From positions 1 through 64,000 of the forward strand of contig JAAYUV010000063.1 of assembly GCA_012517475.1 (NCBI GenBank): a stretch of DNA of 64,000 bases. The letters run 5' to 3'. Of the stretch, positions 25,862 through 34,700 are shown one piece after another. The notes beneath the pieces were generated by a model. It was not told where the DNA came from. It did not search any database and saw nothing but the letters and a program-made list of their open reading frames with translations. Origin of the DNA: Peptococcaceae bacterium. GTDB taxonomy: Bacteria; Bacillota; Desulfitobacteriia; Desulfitobacteriales; Syntrophobotulaceae. Positions within the stretch are counted from its first letter, which is position 1. The number at the start of each line of letters is the position of its first letter. The position numbers and the translations under genes were made by a program.

Positions 25862-26239
25862 ATGAACATCATTGAAGGTTTAAATATCGAATATATTCAT
25901 GTGGATGCTGACCGGCTTGAGGCCAAGATGAACTTAACTCCGTTTCATAGCCAAAGGTTCGGTTTTTTGCACGGAGGCGCCGTCATTGCTTTTGGGGAAA
26001 CGGCTGCAGGCTATGCGTCAAATCAAATAGTAGACAAAGGTCAGGCAGCAATGGGTCAGACGATTGTTGCCAATCATATGAAATCCAAAAAGATAGAAGG
26101 CTATATCCTGGCCAAAGGAAAACTCATGCATCAGGGAAAGACATCCCATGTTTGGGGTATAGAAATGCTTGACGAAAAGGATGTCTTAATCTCATACATA
26201 ACGGTCACCAATGCCATCGTTAAGTTAAGTAAAAATTAA
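25862..26239 (+). CDS. menI: Hotdog thioesterase, probable DHNA-CoA thioesterase MenI
   Basis: A PaaI/YdiI-like hotdog protein of 125 residues with the catalytic helix pattern FLHGGAVIAFGETAAGYA. It begins 1 nt after menC stops and is last in the men operon. That makes 1,4-dihydroxy-2-naphthoyl-CoA hydrolysis the likely reaction, the step not covered by the other genes. menA and the methyltransferase are not in the window. Hotdog thioesterases are promiscuous, so the name rests partly on context. Confidence 0.82.
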   Translation: MNIIEGLNIEYIHVDADRLEAKMNLTPFHSQRFGFLHGGAVIAFGETAAGYASNQIVDKGQAAMGQTIVANHMKSKKIEGYILAKGKLMHQGKTSHVWGIEMLDEKDVLISYITVTNAIVKLSKN

Positions 26240-26254
26240 TTGGCAATTGTTGAT

Positions 26255-26698
26255 TTAAGGGCGGATACCCCCCTGACTCTTGAATCTTCTTAGCAGAACC
26301 TGGGTTTCCACTGTCTTGATTCCCTTCAAAGTATAAAGCTTTTCATACAAAAATTTTTTTAGTTCTTCCATATTGGATACAACAAGATGTACGTGCAGTG
26401 TGCTTGGCCCTGTCATTTGATAAATGCTGATGACATCGGGTACAAGTGCAAGTTCCTCTGCGATGGTTTCCAAGTGCGCGGCTTCTACATCAATATTTAA
26501 GAACAAAGATATTTCTTTCCCCAATTTTTCTTGATTAAGTATTATTGTAAACTCTTTAATTACACCTGAATCTTCAAGCGTTTTAATTCTTTCACGGACA
26601 GAAACCCGTGAAATTCCCAGTTCTTTACCCATTTCGACGAAAGAAATACGGCTGTTTTGAAGAAGCATTTCCAGGATTTTGCGATCTATAAGATCCAA
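26255..26698 (-). CDS. Lrp/AsnC family transcriptional regulator
   Basis: A 147-residue regulator with an N-terminal winged helix-turn-helix (MDLIDRKILEMLL, then MGKELGISRVSVRERIKTLE) and a C-terminal RAM ligand-binding domain. It is convergent with the men operon (15-nt gap) and divergent from the chromate transporter pair, whose promoter region it shares. Control of those transporters is plausible but unproven. No terminator separates it from menI. Confidence 0.93.
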   Translation of the reverse strand: MDLIDRKILEMLLQNSRISFVEMGKELGISRVSVRERIKTLEDSGVIKEFTIILNQEKLGKEISLFLNIDVEAAHLETIAEELALVPDVISIYQMTGPSTLHVHLVVSNMEELKKFLYEKLYTLKGIKTVETQVLLRRFKSQGGIRP

Positions 26699-26863
26699 CT
26701 TTCTTCATCTCCTTATCATTAAAAATAAAACCAATGAATTGCGGTTCGTTTTTCATAAGGGAATTAAAATTCCCTATTTTAGTTTCATAAAGAAATAAGA
26801 CAACGATATTGACGTGGACATGCGGAATTAAAAACATAAAATTCATTAAAGTATGTATTCTGT

Positions 26864-26901
26864 TTGTCGAAAGACTTTGATATAATAGCATCTATCGACA
26901 A
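26864..26901 (+). promoter_or_regulatory. Extended -10 promoter flanked by an inverted repeat
   Basis: TTGTCGA (26864-26870) and TCGACAA (26895-26901) are exact inverted copies that bracket TATAAT at 26881-26886, which is preceded by TGA as in an extended -10. Binding here would block the promoter of the chromate transporter pair. Confidence 0.55.
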
Positions 26902-26921
26902 TCATATTGGAGGCTTTTCAG

Positions 26922-27446
26922 ATGCAAAATTTGTGGGATTTGTTCGCTGCTTTTTTCAGGGCGGCTAATCTGGCTTTTGGGGGAGGTCCGGCAATTATTC
27001 CCCTGGTCCAGAATGAAGTCGTCAATCATTTTCATTGGTTAACCTTACCTCAAATGGCCGACGGAATTGCAATTTCCTCAGCGCTGCCCGGTCCGATTGC
27101 AACCTTATTAGCGGGTTTTGTCGGATATCATGTTTCAGGCTGGTGGGGTGTGCTTGTCGCCTTGTTAGGGACTATTGGCCCGACAACACTGGCAGTCATT
27201 TTATTAACAAACGTTTTAATGAAACACATTAATTCCCCTGCCCTTAAAGGAATGCTTAAAGCAGTCAGACCTGTGGTTGTTGTTCTGATTGTCAAAACTT
27301 CTTTAGACATGGGCCTGAGTTCCTTTGTTAATATCTATGCGTGGATCATTGCACTTGTAACTGCAGTTGCAGTCATGAAATATAAGATTCATCCGGCTTT
27401 TCTAATTATGTTTTCAATGGTATTTGGTTTATTCGTTTTTAAATAG
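26922..27446 (+). CDS. Chromate transporter, first half-size subunit (ChrA/CHR family)
   Basis: A 174-residue membrane protein with the CHR-domain motifs NLAFGGGPAIIPL, DGIAISSALPGPIAT and about six helices. Half-size members occur as adjacent pairs that make up a full transporter for chromate, or for sulfate-like anions. The partner begins 10 nt downstream. ATG 26922 follows TTGGAGGC; an upstream TTG in frame overlaps that site and is unlikely. Confidence 0.88.
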   Translation: MQNLWDLFAAFFRAANLAFGGGPAIIPLVQNEVVNHFHWLTLPQMADGIAISSALPGPIATLLAGFVGYHVSGWWGVLVALLGTIGPTTLAVILLTNVLMKHINSPALKGMLKAVRPVVVVLIVKTSLDMGLSSFVNIYAWIIALVTAVAVMKYKIHPAFLIMFSMVFGLFVFK

Positions 27447-27456
27447 GAGACAGATT

Positions 27457-28008
27457 ATGTGGAAAAAACATTTTGATCTATTAATGGCATTTGCAAGGGC
27501 TTCAAACTTGGGTTTTGGCGGGGGACCTGCGGTGGTTCCGCTTATTCAGAAAGAGGCAGTTGACCGGTACGAGTGGATGACCTGTGAAGAGTTCGCAGAT
27601 GCCTTGGCGGTTGGGAATTCCCTTCCAGGACCTATCGCTACGAAATTAGCGAGTTATATCGGTTATAAGGTCGCGGGTTGGACAGGTGCACTCCTGGCAT
27701 TGATCGGTACCATTCTACCTACGCTTCTGATTACTGTTTTCTTAGGTGATATTATCATGAAATACGCCAATACACCAGCGGTTTCGGCTATGCTTCAAGC
27801 GGTACGTCCTGTCGTTGTGGTGCTGATTGCACAATCTGCTTATGATTTGGGTAAAAAGGCTTTTCCGTCGAAAAGTACATGGGTAATTGGCACTGTTGCT
27901 CTTGCGACCATGTATTTACTGAATATTCACCCCGGGGTTCTTATTTTGATTGCAATAATTTTTGGTTATGCCGTCTATGGAAAAGGTTCTAAGGGTCAAA
28001 AGGAATAG
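27457..28008 (+). CDS. Chromate transporter, second half-size subunit (ChrA/CHR family)
   Basis: A 183-residue paralogue of the preceding gene, with FGGGPAVVPLIQKE, LAVGNSLPGPIATKLA and a shared VRPVVVVLI segment. The two halves probably insert in opposite orientation to form one permease, as known for short-chain CHR pairs. ATG 27457 has ATAGGAGA 7 nt upstream. Confidence 0.88.
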   Translation: MWKKHFDLLMAFARASNLGFGGGPAVVPLIQKEAVDRYEWMTCEEFADALAVGNSLPGPIATKLASYIGYKVAGWTGALLALIGTILPTLLITVFLGDIIMKYANTPAVSAMLQAVRPVVVVLIAQSAYDLGKKAFPSKSTWVIGTVALATMYLLNIHPGVLILIAIIFGYAVYGKGSKGQKE

Positions 28009-28039
28009 GAAGGCAAAGATTAAATATAGTTTTAAGTTA

Positions 28040-28076
28040 AAAAAAAGGAAAAGGCCTTAGGATTTGGCCCTTTTCC
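28040..28076 (-). terminator. Terminator of the KimA-like gene
   Basis: Arms GGAAAAGGCC and GGCCCTTTTCC with a short loop; the minus strand continues with eight T. It lies between converging genes. Confidence 0.8.
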
Positions 28077-28114
28077 CTTTGACTTTAGATAAACAATATT
28101 TTATGCCAGTGTTT

Positions 28115-29950
28115 CTAATGCCCGATATGAACGGGGACACTCGCTACGACAATATCTTTTCTTAATAAAAGAATGGTTTTCAAGACAAGTCCGGTTTGGT
28201 TATGCAAGAAATACTGCCACCATTTTCTCGTTACAAATTCAGGGATAAGGACAGTGATCAGTTCACTTTGACCTGTTTGAGCTTCCTGGTCATTAATAAA
28301 CCCTAATAATGGATTGACAATTTCCCTGTAAGGTGACGCCAAAACAACCAGGGGAATATCAGGCTCATATTCCTGCCACTTGATTTTTAATTTTTCAACT
28401 TTTTCCTCATCCACACCTACATGGACAGCAACAATATCCGGAGATAGGGTTTTTGCATAATCAATGGTATGGGCTACAACCCTGGTCAAACTGTCAACGG
28501 GGATAATGATCTTTTGCCAGGTTGGCTTTTCCATGGATTCTCCGTGAAAAGCAAGTTCTTTAGCGATTTCGCGGTAGTGTTTATTGATTTTCATAAACAC
28601 GGCCACCAAAATCGGGATTAGAATGATGACAATCCAGGCCCCGCTGGAAAATTTGGTCACTGCAATTACAACCAGGACGATGCCAGTAACGATCATGCCA
28701 ATTCCATTGATAAGGGCATGATAAAACCAGCCGCTATGCTTTTGCCTGAGCCAGCGGACTACCATCCCAGCCTGGGATAAGGTGAATGATAAAAACACGC
28801 CAACTGCATAAAGGGGAAGTAAGGAGTGGACTTCACCTCTAAAAATAATAATCAATATTGAAGCAACAGTAGCTAAAACTACAATTCCATTGGAGTACAC
28901 CAAACGGTCTCCCCGGGCTGCCATTCGCCTTGGCAGGAATCCATCATGACCTAAAATCGAAGTCAGAAGAGGAAATCCGGCAAAGCTGGTATTGGCTGCA
29001 AGAAACAGAATGGTAGCGGTACTTACCTGAACCAAAAAATAAAAGAAATTACGGCCAAAAACCACAGAAGCAATCTGGGATACAACCGTTTCCTCATGAC
29101 TGGGGATAATATGGTAGAGGTTGGCCAAAACCGTAATTCCCCCGAACAAAATAACGATAATACAGCCCATCAGCATTAACGTAATGGCTGCATTTTTTGA
29201 CTCCGGTGGTTTGAAAGCAGGGACTCCATTGCTGATCGCTTCCACTCCCGTCAACGCTGTACAGCCGGCTGAGAATGCCCTTAACAAAAGAAAAAGAGTG
29301 ACTTGGACAGGTAGCCCTGTATTTGTCACTGATTCAACCGGTGGAGCCCCATACAGGATGTATTTGACAATTCCTGTACCCAGTAAGAAAAACATGCTTG
29401 CTATGAAAATGTAGGTTGGAACAGCAAGGATAGTAGCGGATTCCGTAATTCCTCTTAAGTTTAATACCGTTAAGATAATAATAAAAAGAAGTGCAATCAA
29501 AACCTTATGATTATGCATGGCGGGAAACGCCGAAGTGATAGCGGCTACCCCGGCCGCGGTACTTACAGCAACAGTAAGGATATAATCAATAATTAATGCC
29601 GCCCCGGCGATAAGACCGGTTGGCGTCCCAAGATTATCCTTGGCAACAATATAGGCTCCGCCGCCGGATGGGTAAGCATAAATGGTCTGCCGGTAAGATA
29701 ATACCAATATAGCCAGTAAGGTTAAAATTCCGGCAGCAATAGGAAGAGAATAGAATAATGCCGATGTGCCTGCAAGGATTAATACCAAAATAATTTCTTC
29801 TGTGGCATAAGCAACAGAGGATAAAGCATCGGAAGAAAAAACGGCCAATGCCTTTTTCTTGCTGATACGTTCGTGTTTAAGCTGGGCGGAGTGCATCGGC
29901 TGCCCAATTAATGCGCGTTTTATAAAGCGAAACAAAGAAAAACACCTCAA
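28115..29950 (-). CDS. kimA: KimA-type potassium importer (APC superfamily)
   Basis: A 611-residue permease with 12 helices and a soluble C-terminal domain (about 455-611), matching Bacillus subtilis KimA (formerly YdaO, about 607 aa) in size and build. Seen are KKALAVFSSDALSSVAYATEE at the N-terminus and YPSGGGAYIVAKDNLG in the transport core. KimA brings in K+ with H+ at low external potassium and is shut off by c-di-AMP. A c-di-AMP riboswitch with a terminator lies in the leader, strongly supporting the name over a general amino-acid permease. Confidence 0.9.
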   Translation of the reverse strand: MRCFSLFRFIKRALIGQPMHSAQLKHERISKKKALAVFSSDALSSVAYATEEIILVLILAGTSALFYSLPIAAGILTLLAILVLSYRQTIYAYPSGGGAYIVAKDNLGTPTGLIAGAALIIDYILTVAVSTAAGVAAITSAFPAMHNHKVLIALLFIIILTVLNLRGITESATILAVPTYIFIASMFFLLGTGIVKYILYGAPPVESVTNTGLPVQVTLFLLLRAFSAGCTALTGVEAISNGVPAFKPPESKNAAITLMLMGCIIVILFGGITVLANLYHIIPSHEETVVSQIASVVFGRNFFYFLVQVSTATILFLAANTSFAGFPLLTSILGHDGFLPRRMAARGDRLVYSNGIVVLATVASILIIIFRGEVHSLLPLYAVGVFLSFTLSQAGMVVRWLRQKHSGWFYHALINGIGMIVTGIVLVVIAVTKFSSGAWIVIILIPILVAVFMKINKHYREIAKELAFHGESMEKPTWQKIIIPVDSLTRVVAHTIDYAKTLSPDIVAVHVGVDEEKVEKLKIKWQEYEPDIPLVVLASPYREIVNPLLGFINDQEAQTGQSELITVLIPEFVTRKWWQYFLHNQTGLVLKTILLLRKDIVVASVPVHIGH

Positions 29951-30004
29951 TATAGTTAATAGAATTTACCGGAATAATACTACTAGTGTGCCCCATTTAA
30001 ACAG

Positions 30005-30024
30005 AAAAACCCCGAAGGGGGTTT
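30005..30024 (-). terminator. Expression-platform terminator of the kimA riboswitch
   Basis: On the minus strand AAACCCC and GGGGTTT flank CTTC and are followed by more T. It sits between the aptamer and the kimA start, as expected for c-di-AMP-induced termination. Confidence 0.85.
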
Positions 30025-30069
30025 AAAAAGACACCGTAAACTAAGGCAAGTTCACTTAATTACCTCCTT

Positions 30070-30186
30070 CAACGCTTGCGAGGTTAGCTGGCGGATTCGG
30101 GTCGAATGGATTAACCCTACACTTGCGTGATTCACCCCTGCTTTGTAAAGCAATTGGGTCCCCCGTTCCAAAGATTCAGCGTTTGA
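30070..30186 (-). ncRNA. Cyclic di-AMP riboswitch (ydaO-yuaA class)
   Basis: The minus strand shows CGCTGAATC, GGAACGGGGGACCC, GCAGGGGTGAATCACGC, GTAGGGTTAATCC, CCCGAATCCGCCAGCTAACC and CTCGCAAGCGTT. P1 is AACGC with GCGTT. It precedes the KimA-like gene, the archetypal target of this class. Confidence 0.96.
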
Positions 30187-30440
30187 CTCTATTTGAATAT
30201 ACAAATATTATCCCGATCTTTGCAAAAAGTATAGGCTGATTTTAGGCAATCCATCGGCTAAATAGCTGGATAATATTTTATCTATACGAGAAAAATTGAC
30301 AAGAATCAGCAAAGCTTTTAATTTCTTTCTATATCTTGAAATTGCTCAAATAGAATTAACCTTTTAATTATGAAATAATATATGGCTAAATTCCCAGAAT
30401 ATTAGGAATAATGGCACTTTCGATAGTATGATGTATTCAT

Positions 30441-30481
30441 TGCAAAAACCTGTTGACAGGTTTTGCAGGAAGGTTTATTCT
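30441..30481 (+). promoter_or_regulatory. Sigma-A promoter of amt1 with overlapping operator palindrome
   Basis: TTGACA (30453-30458) and TATTCT (30476-30481) are 17 nt apart. The -35 sits in the centre of a near-perfect palindrome, TGCAAAAACCTG (30441-30452) and CAGGTTTTGCA (30457-30467). The start codon of amt1 is about 250 nt downstream, leaving a long leader. The stretch 30187-30440 shows no gene. Confidence 0.7.
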
Positions 30482-30503
30482 TGGTTCATAATATGAATTG
30501 AGC

Positions 30504-30546
30504 AAAAATGCTCTCAGAAAAATTTATTTTTCTTGAGGGCATTTTT
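30504..30546 (+). terminator. First hairpin in the amt1 leader, terminator-like
   Basis: AAAAATGC and GCATTTTT form the base of a stem whose upper part pairs TCAGAAAAA with TTTTTCTTGA. It ends in a T run. A weaker hairpin (TTACTTTAA with TTAAAGTAA, 30545-30570) follows. Confidence 0.6.
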
Positions 30547-30572
30547 ACTTTAAGTCATATTTTAAAGTAAGC

Positions 30573-30602
30573 AAAGGCGCTGATGATTATCAGCGCCTTT
30601 TT
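30573..30602 (+). terminator. Leader terminator upstream of amt1
   Basis: AAAGGCGCTGAT and ATCAGCGCCTTT are perfect 12-bp arms around GATT, ending in five T. Because promoter and gene lie on either side, this is an attenuator candidate. Confidence 0.85.
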
Positions 30603-30605
30603 GAC

Positions 30606-30640
30606 GTCCATGGAGGGCAAAGAGCGGCAAGTCCATGGAG
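30606..30640 (+). repeat. Two GTCCATGGAG direct repeats in the amt1 leader
   Basis: GTCCATGGAG occurs at 30606-30615 and 30631-30640, each followed by a GC-rich AGCGGC-like tract. It lies just after the leader terminator. Function unknown. Confidence 0.7.
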
Positions 30641-30735
30641 CGGCGAACCATTTAGAAATGTACAAAAGACTAAAACAGAAAGAACTTTAGTTACGATTTC
30701 AATAAATACGATCAATTGTATAGGGGGTAAAAAAG

Positions 30736-32274
30736 ATGTCTGCTCTAACGAAAAAAAGATTACTGTCAATTACTCTTCTGGCCGGACTGTTTATCCTGAT
30801 TTTTGCGGCAGTTGCTTTGGCCGGTGATCCTTCAGGTGCCAATACAGGGGGAGTCGGTGACATCACTGCAGCTACTGCGGGACAGCCAACGATGGACGAG
30901 ATCGCTGCCCAGGTCGGCAAAAACAAAATAGGTATCAACTTTGTCTGGACTTTAATCACAGGATTCATGGTTTTCTTCATGCAAGCAGGGTTTGCCCTGG
31001 TTGAAACAGGGTTTACCAGAGCAAAACATGCTGCTCACACCATGGCGATGAACCTGATGGTCTTCCTGGTAGGAGCTATCGGCTACTATATAGTCGGTTT
31101 TGCCTTACAGTTTGGCGGAGTGGGGGCTTTATCAGCGATTGGAGGGACTGCCCCTCTGAACCAGGAATTTGCGATTAATGGATGGGGGATTTTGGGTCAT
31201 GCCGGTTTCTTCCTAACTTCCAACGGGGCTTACGATGTCGGCGTATTCACACTCTTCCTCTTCCAAATGGTCTTCATGGATACGGCTGTTACCATTCCTA
31301 CCGGAGCTATGGCGGAACGCGTCAAATTTTCCACAGTCGTAATTACCAGCTTCTTTATTGCCATGTTTCTATACCCCATTTTTGGCAACTGGGTCTGGGG
31401 CGGCGGCTGGCTGGCACAATTAGGTTCCAAGCTGGGTTTAGGTCACGGGGTTGTTGACTTCGCCGGTTCCGGTGTGGTTCACTCTATTGGGGGCAGCGTA
31501 GCTTTAGCCGGGGCAATCATTCTTGGGCCAAGACTTGGCAAATACGGCAAAGACGGAAAAGTCAATGCTTTCCCCGGCCATGATATTCCGATGGGGATTC
31601 TTGGAACCATTATTCTCTTCTTTGGTTGGTTTGGTTTTAACCCCGGCAGTACGCTGGCTGGAACTGACCTCCGCATTTCGGTTGTTGCCGTGAACACCAT
31701 GCTGGCAGGGGCTGTCGGCGGATTTGTATCCATGATGATTATGTGGCTAAAATTTAAAAAACCAGATCCGTCCATGATGTGCAACGGTGCGCTTGCCGGT
31801 CTGGTTGCAATTACTGCTCCTTCAGGGTTTGTAAATGTCAACAGTTCCGTCTTCATCGGTGCGGTAGCAGGTGTCCTGGTCGTTATAAGTGTTCTTTTTG
31901 TTGATAGTAAGCTTAAAATCGATGACCCGGTTGGAGCGATTTCTGTTCACTTTGTTAATGGTCTCTGGGGTGTTTTAGCCACCGGAATCTTTGCTGACGG
32001 GACTTACGGGGATGGACTGAATGGCGTTGCCGGCGGAGTAACCGGTTTGCTCTACGGGGATTCAGGCCAGTTTGTAGCACAGTTGATCGATATGGGAGTT
32101 ATTCTGGTCTGGGGTGTTGGTTTATCCTTTATTTTCTTCAAAATACTCAAAGCCACATTGGGAATTAGAGTAAAACCGGAAGATGAACTCGCAGGTCTGG
32201 ATATTCCGGAGATGGGTGTCCTGGCTTATCCGGAAACCACACTTCGCAGCAGCTCACTCGACCGGTCTTTCTAA
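30736..32274 (+). CDS. amt: Ammonium transporter Amt, long form with signal peptide
   Basis: A 512-residue ammonium channel. Residues 1-30 are a signal peptide (KKRLLSITLLAGLF to VALAGD), then a periplasmic-side segment, then 11 helices. Amt signatures include FFMQAGFALVETGFTRAKHAAH, DFAGSGVVHSIGG (pore His) and NPGSTLAGTDLR. It imports ammonium and is gated by the GlnK protein encoded 36 nt downstream. AGGGGG precedes ATG 30736. The leader carries a terminator, so expression is probably conditional on nitrogen status. Confidence 0.95.
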   Translation: MSALTKKRLLSITLLAGLFILIFAAVALAGDPSGANTGGVGDITAATAGQPTMDEIAAQVGKNKIGINFVWTLITGFMVFFMQAGFALVETGFTRAKHAAHTMAMNLMVFLVGAIGYYIVGFALQFGGVGALSAIGGTAPLNQEFAINGWGILGHAGFFLTSNGAYDVGVFTLFLFQMVFMDTAVTIPTGAMAERVKFSTVVITSFFIAMFLYPIFGNWVWGGGWLAQLGSKLGLGHGVVDFAGSGVVHSIGGSVALAGAIILGPRLGKYGKDGKVNAFPGHDIPMGILGTIILFFGWFGFNPGSTLAGTDLRISVVAVNTMLAGAVGGFVSMMIMWLKFKKPDPSMMCNGALAGLVAITAPSGFVNVNSSVFIGAVAGVLVVISVLFVDSKLKIDDPVGAISVHFVNGLWGVLATGIFADGTYGDGLNGVAGGVTGLLYGDSGQFVAQLIDMGVILVWGVGLSFIFFKILKATLGIRVKPEDELAGLDIPEMGVLAYPETTLRSSSLDRSF

Positions 32275-32295
32275 AGACAATTAGAATATAGCTAA

Positions 32296-32649
<354 letters not shown>

Positions 32650-32667
32650 TAGGAAAAAATTTTTGGG

Positions 32668-32712
32668 GGACTGGCTCTTTGCGTTTATTCTCGTAAGAGC
32701 CAGTCCTTTTTT
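32668..32712 (+). terminator. Terminator after glnK1
   Basis: Arms GGACTGGCTCTT and AAGAGCCAGTCC are perfect and followed by six T. Confidence 0.93.
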
Positions 32713-32795
32713 GCTAAAGACAGATATTATCTTCCGTTGCACCCTAACGTATACAGTTCTGCAAAGCATTATACTGTATTATTTAGAAAAAGAAG

Positions 32796-32824
32796 TTGAA
32801 ATAAAAACAAAGGTATGATATAGT
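32796..32824 (+). promoter_or_regulatory. Sigma-A promoter of amt2
   Basis: TTGAAA (32796-32801) and TATAGT (32819-32824) are 17 nt apart. The start site falls about 32831, just before the leader hairpin. Confidence 0.78.
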
Positions 32825-32854
32825 ATAGCCAAATTAAAGCAAGCATATGGCAAC

Positions 32855-32905
32855 GAGGCTATTATCTGCGGTGAAGATCACTGCGAATAATAGCCTCTTT
32901 TCTTT
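32855..32905 (+). terminator. Leader terminator/attenuator of amt2
   Basis: Arms GAGGCTATTAT (32855-32865) and ATAATAGCCTC (32887-32897) are perfect, with an inner stem GCGGTGA/TCACTGC, ending in TTTTCTTT. It is in the 160-nt leader between promoter and gene. Confidence 0.85.
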
Positions 32906-32990
32906 CCAATGTTTGACCGGCCAACAGAAGACAGAGTCATATGATTGTAACATTGAAATATTAGTATATTGTTATTAGGAGGAGAATTTC

Positions 32991-34250
32991 ATGAATGCTA
33001 CCAATTCAGGCGACATATCCTGGATGCTTACATCTTCAGCATTAGTTCTGATCATGACTCCGGCGCTTGCTTTTTTCTATGGAGGACTGGTCAAAAGAAA
33101 AAATACAATCAATACCATGATGTCATCAGCTTTTCTTCTTGGTTTGGCTGCTTTACTGTGGGTACTCGTTGGGTTCACGCTCTCTTTCAGCGGCGGAGCC
33201 GGGGGAATCATAGGGGATCTGAAATGGATCGGCATGCGTTTGACAGAAGGAGTGGATGCGACAGCCTACGCTCCGACTACTGTAACTTTCGCTATCTTTC
33301 AGATGATGTTTGCCATTATTACGCCCGCTCTTATCACCGGGGCGATTGTGGAAAGAATGCGTTTCTCCGCATTGTTCATCTTTATTGCAATATGGTCAGT
33401 CATTGTATACTATCCTTTGGCCCATATGGTTTGGGGGTCCGGCTTCCTGATGAAGTTAGGGGCTATTGATTTTGCCGGCGGTACAGTTGTTCATATCAGT
33501 TCAGGTGTAAGCGCACTGGTCACTGCACTTGTCTTAGGCAAACGTAAAAATTACGGCAGAGTGTCGTACCATCCCCATAACATTCCGTTTGTATTCCTTG
33601 GTGCAGCACTTCTGTGGTTTGGCTGGTTCGGGTTCAATGCCGGAAGCGCCGGCGCTGCTAATTCCCTTGCAGTACATGCCTTTATGACAACAAACACGGC
33701 TGCAGCAGTGGCGATGCTTTCCTGGATGCTCATTGAAAAGATTAAAAGCGGCAAACCGACATTGGTAGGCGCATCAACCGGTATTGTCATCGGCCTTGTT
33801 GCTATCACTCCCGCTGCAGGTTTCGTTCCGATCTGGGCATCAATTATCATCGGCGCACTGGTAAGTCCCATTTGCTACTTCTTCATAACCGTTGTGAAGC
33901 CAAAATTTGGTTATGACGATTCACTTGATGTTTTCGGTTGTCATGGTGTTGGCGGTATCTGGGGCGCAATTGCCACAGGAATATTTGCTATGCAAGGTTT
34001 CAACCCTGATCCCAAACTGGATGCTGTACTGTGGAACGGCCTGGTTTTCGGACAGACTGAGCTCTTTGTACGCCAGTTGGCGGCTGTAGGCATTGCGATT
34101 GTTATTGCAATCGTCGGAACTCTGATTTCTCTTGGCATTACAAAACTCTGTGTGAAAAGTCTCAGAGTATCCGAAAGAGATGAAGATATCGGACTTGATT
34201 ATTCTGAACATGGTGAATCCGCATATCCGTCATTTAACGGAATGGATTGA
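32991..34250 (+). CDS. amt: Ammonium transporter Amt, second copy
   Basis: A 419-residue Amt channel without signal peptide, starting SSALVLIMTPALAFFYGGL. It has WGSGFLMKLGAIDFAGGTVVHIS with the pore His, and FNAGSAGAANSLA. It differs clearly from the first Amt and is paired with its own PII gene. The ATG follows AGGAGGAG. Two divergent Amt-GlnK pairs suggest channels tuned to different ammonium levels. Confidence 0.95.
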   Translation: MNATNSGDISWMLTSSALVLIMTPALAFFYGGLVKRKNTINTMMSSAFLLGLAALLWVLVGFTLSFSGGAGGIIGDLKWIGMRLTEGVDATAYAPTTVTFAIFQMMFAIITPALITGAIVERMRFSALFIFIAIWSVIVYYPLAHMVWGSGFLMKLGAIDFAGGTVVHISSGVSALVTALVLGKRKNYGRVSYHPHNIPFVFLGAALLWFGWFGFNAGSAGAANSLAVHAFMTTNTAAAVAMLSWMLIEKIKSGKPTLVGASTGIVIGLVAITPAAGFVPIWASIIIGALVSPICYFFITVVKPKFGYDDSLDVFGCHGVGGIWGAIATGIFAMQGFNPDPKLDAVLWNGLVFGQTELFVRQLAAVGIAIVIAIVGTLISLGITKLCVKSLRVSERDEDIGLDYSEHGESAYPSFNGMD

Positions 34251-34286
34251 ATACAGAAGGAATAAAAGAACATGGAGGGTAGCCGT

Positions 34287-34628
34287 ATGAAAAAAATTGA
34301 AGCCTTTATAAGGCCGGAAAAACTGGAGGATATTAAGGCAGTTCTCAAATCCCAGAATCTGAACGGTTTGAGCATAAGTCAGATTATGGGGTGCGGAAAC
34401 CAGAAGGGATGGAAAGAGTATGTAAGAGGCTCTGAGGTCGATGTCAATTTTCTTCCAAAAATCAAAATTGAACTCGTGGTTGAGACCAATCAAGTTGAGG
34501 CCATTATTGAAAAAATTGCTCTTGCTGCCAAAACTGGAGAAGTCGGCGACGGGAAAATCTTTATTTCTGATATCACTGATGCGTTGCGTATAAGAACCAA
34601 TGAGAGGGGTGTAGATGCGATTAAATAA
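34287..34628 (+). CDS. glnK: PII protein GlnK, second copy, without T-loop Tyr51
   Basis: A 113-residue PII protein with the B-loop TGEVGDGKIF and C-loop RIRTNE intact. Residue 51 is Val rather than Tyr (VRGSEVDVNFLPKIKIE), so it cannot be uridylylated at the usual site. Small-molecule binding is probably its only signal input. ATG 34287 is chosen because GGAGGG at 34274-34279 is 7 nt away; an in-frame ATG at 34272 overlaps that site. Confidence 0.93.
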   Translation: MKKIEAFIRPEKLEDIKAVLKSQNLNGLSISQIMGCGNQKGWKEYVRGSEVDVNFLPKIKIELVVETNQVEAIIEKIALAAKTGEVGDGKIFISDITDALRIRTNERGVDAIK

Positions 34629-34659
34629 TATAATTTGTTACATCAAATACTAGTCAAAG

Positions 34660-34700
34660 GGAACGTCTCAAAAATGTTTGAGACGTTCCTAATTTTTTTA
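34660..34700 (+). terminator. Terminator after glnK2
   Basis: GGAACGTCTCAAA pairs with TTTGAGACGTTCC around AATG, followed by TAATTTTTTT. Confidence 0.92.

Noticed and set aside
30400-30735. Sigma-54 promoter for amt1
   Set aside because: No GG-N10-GC arrangement was found; a sigma-A promoter with 17-nt spacing explains the region better.
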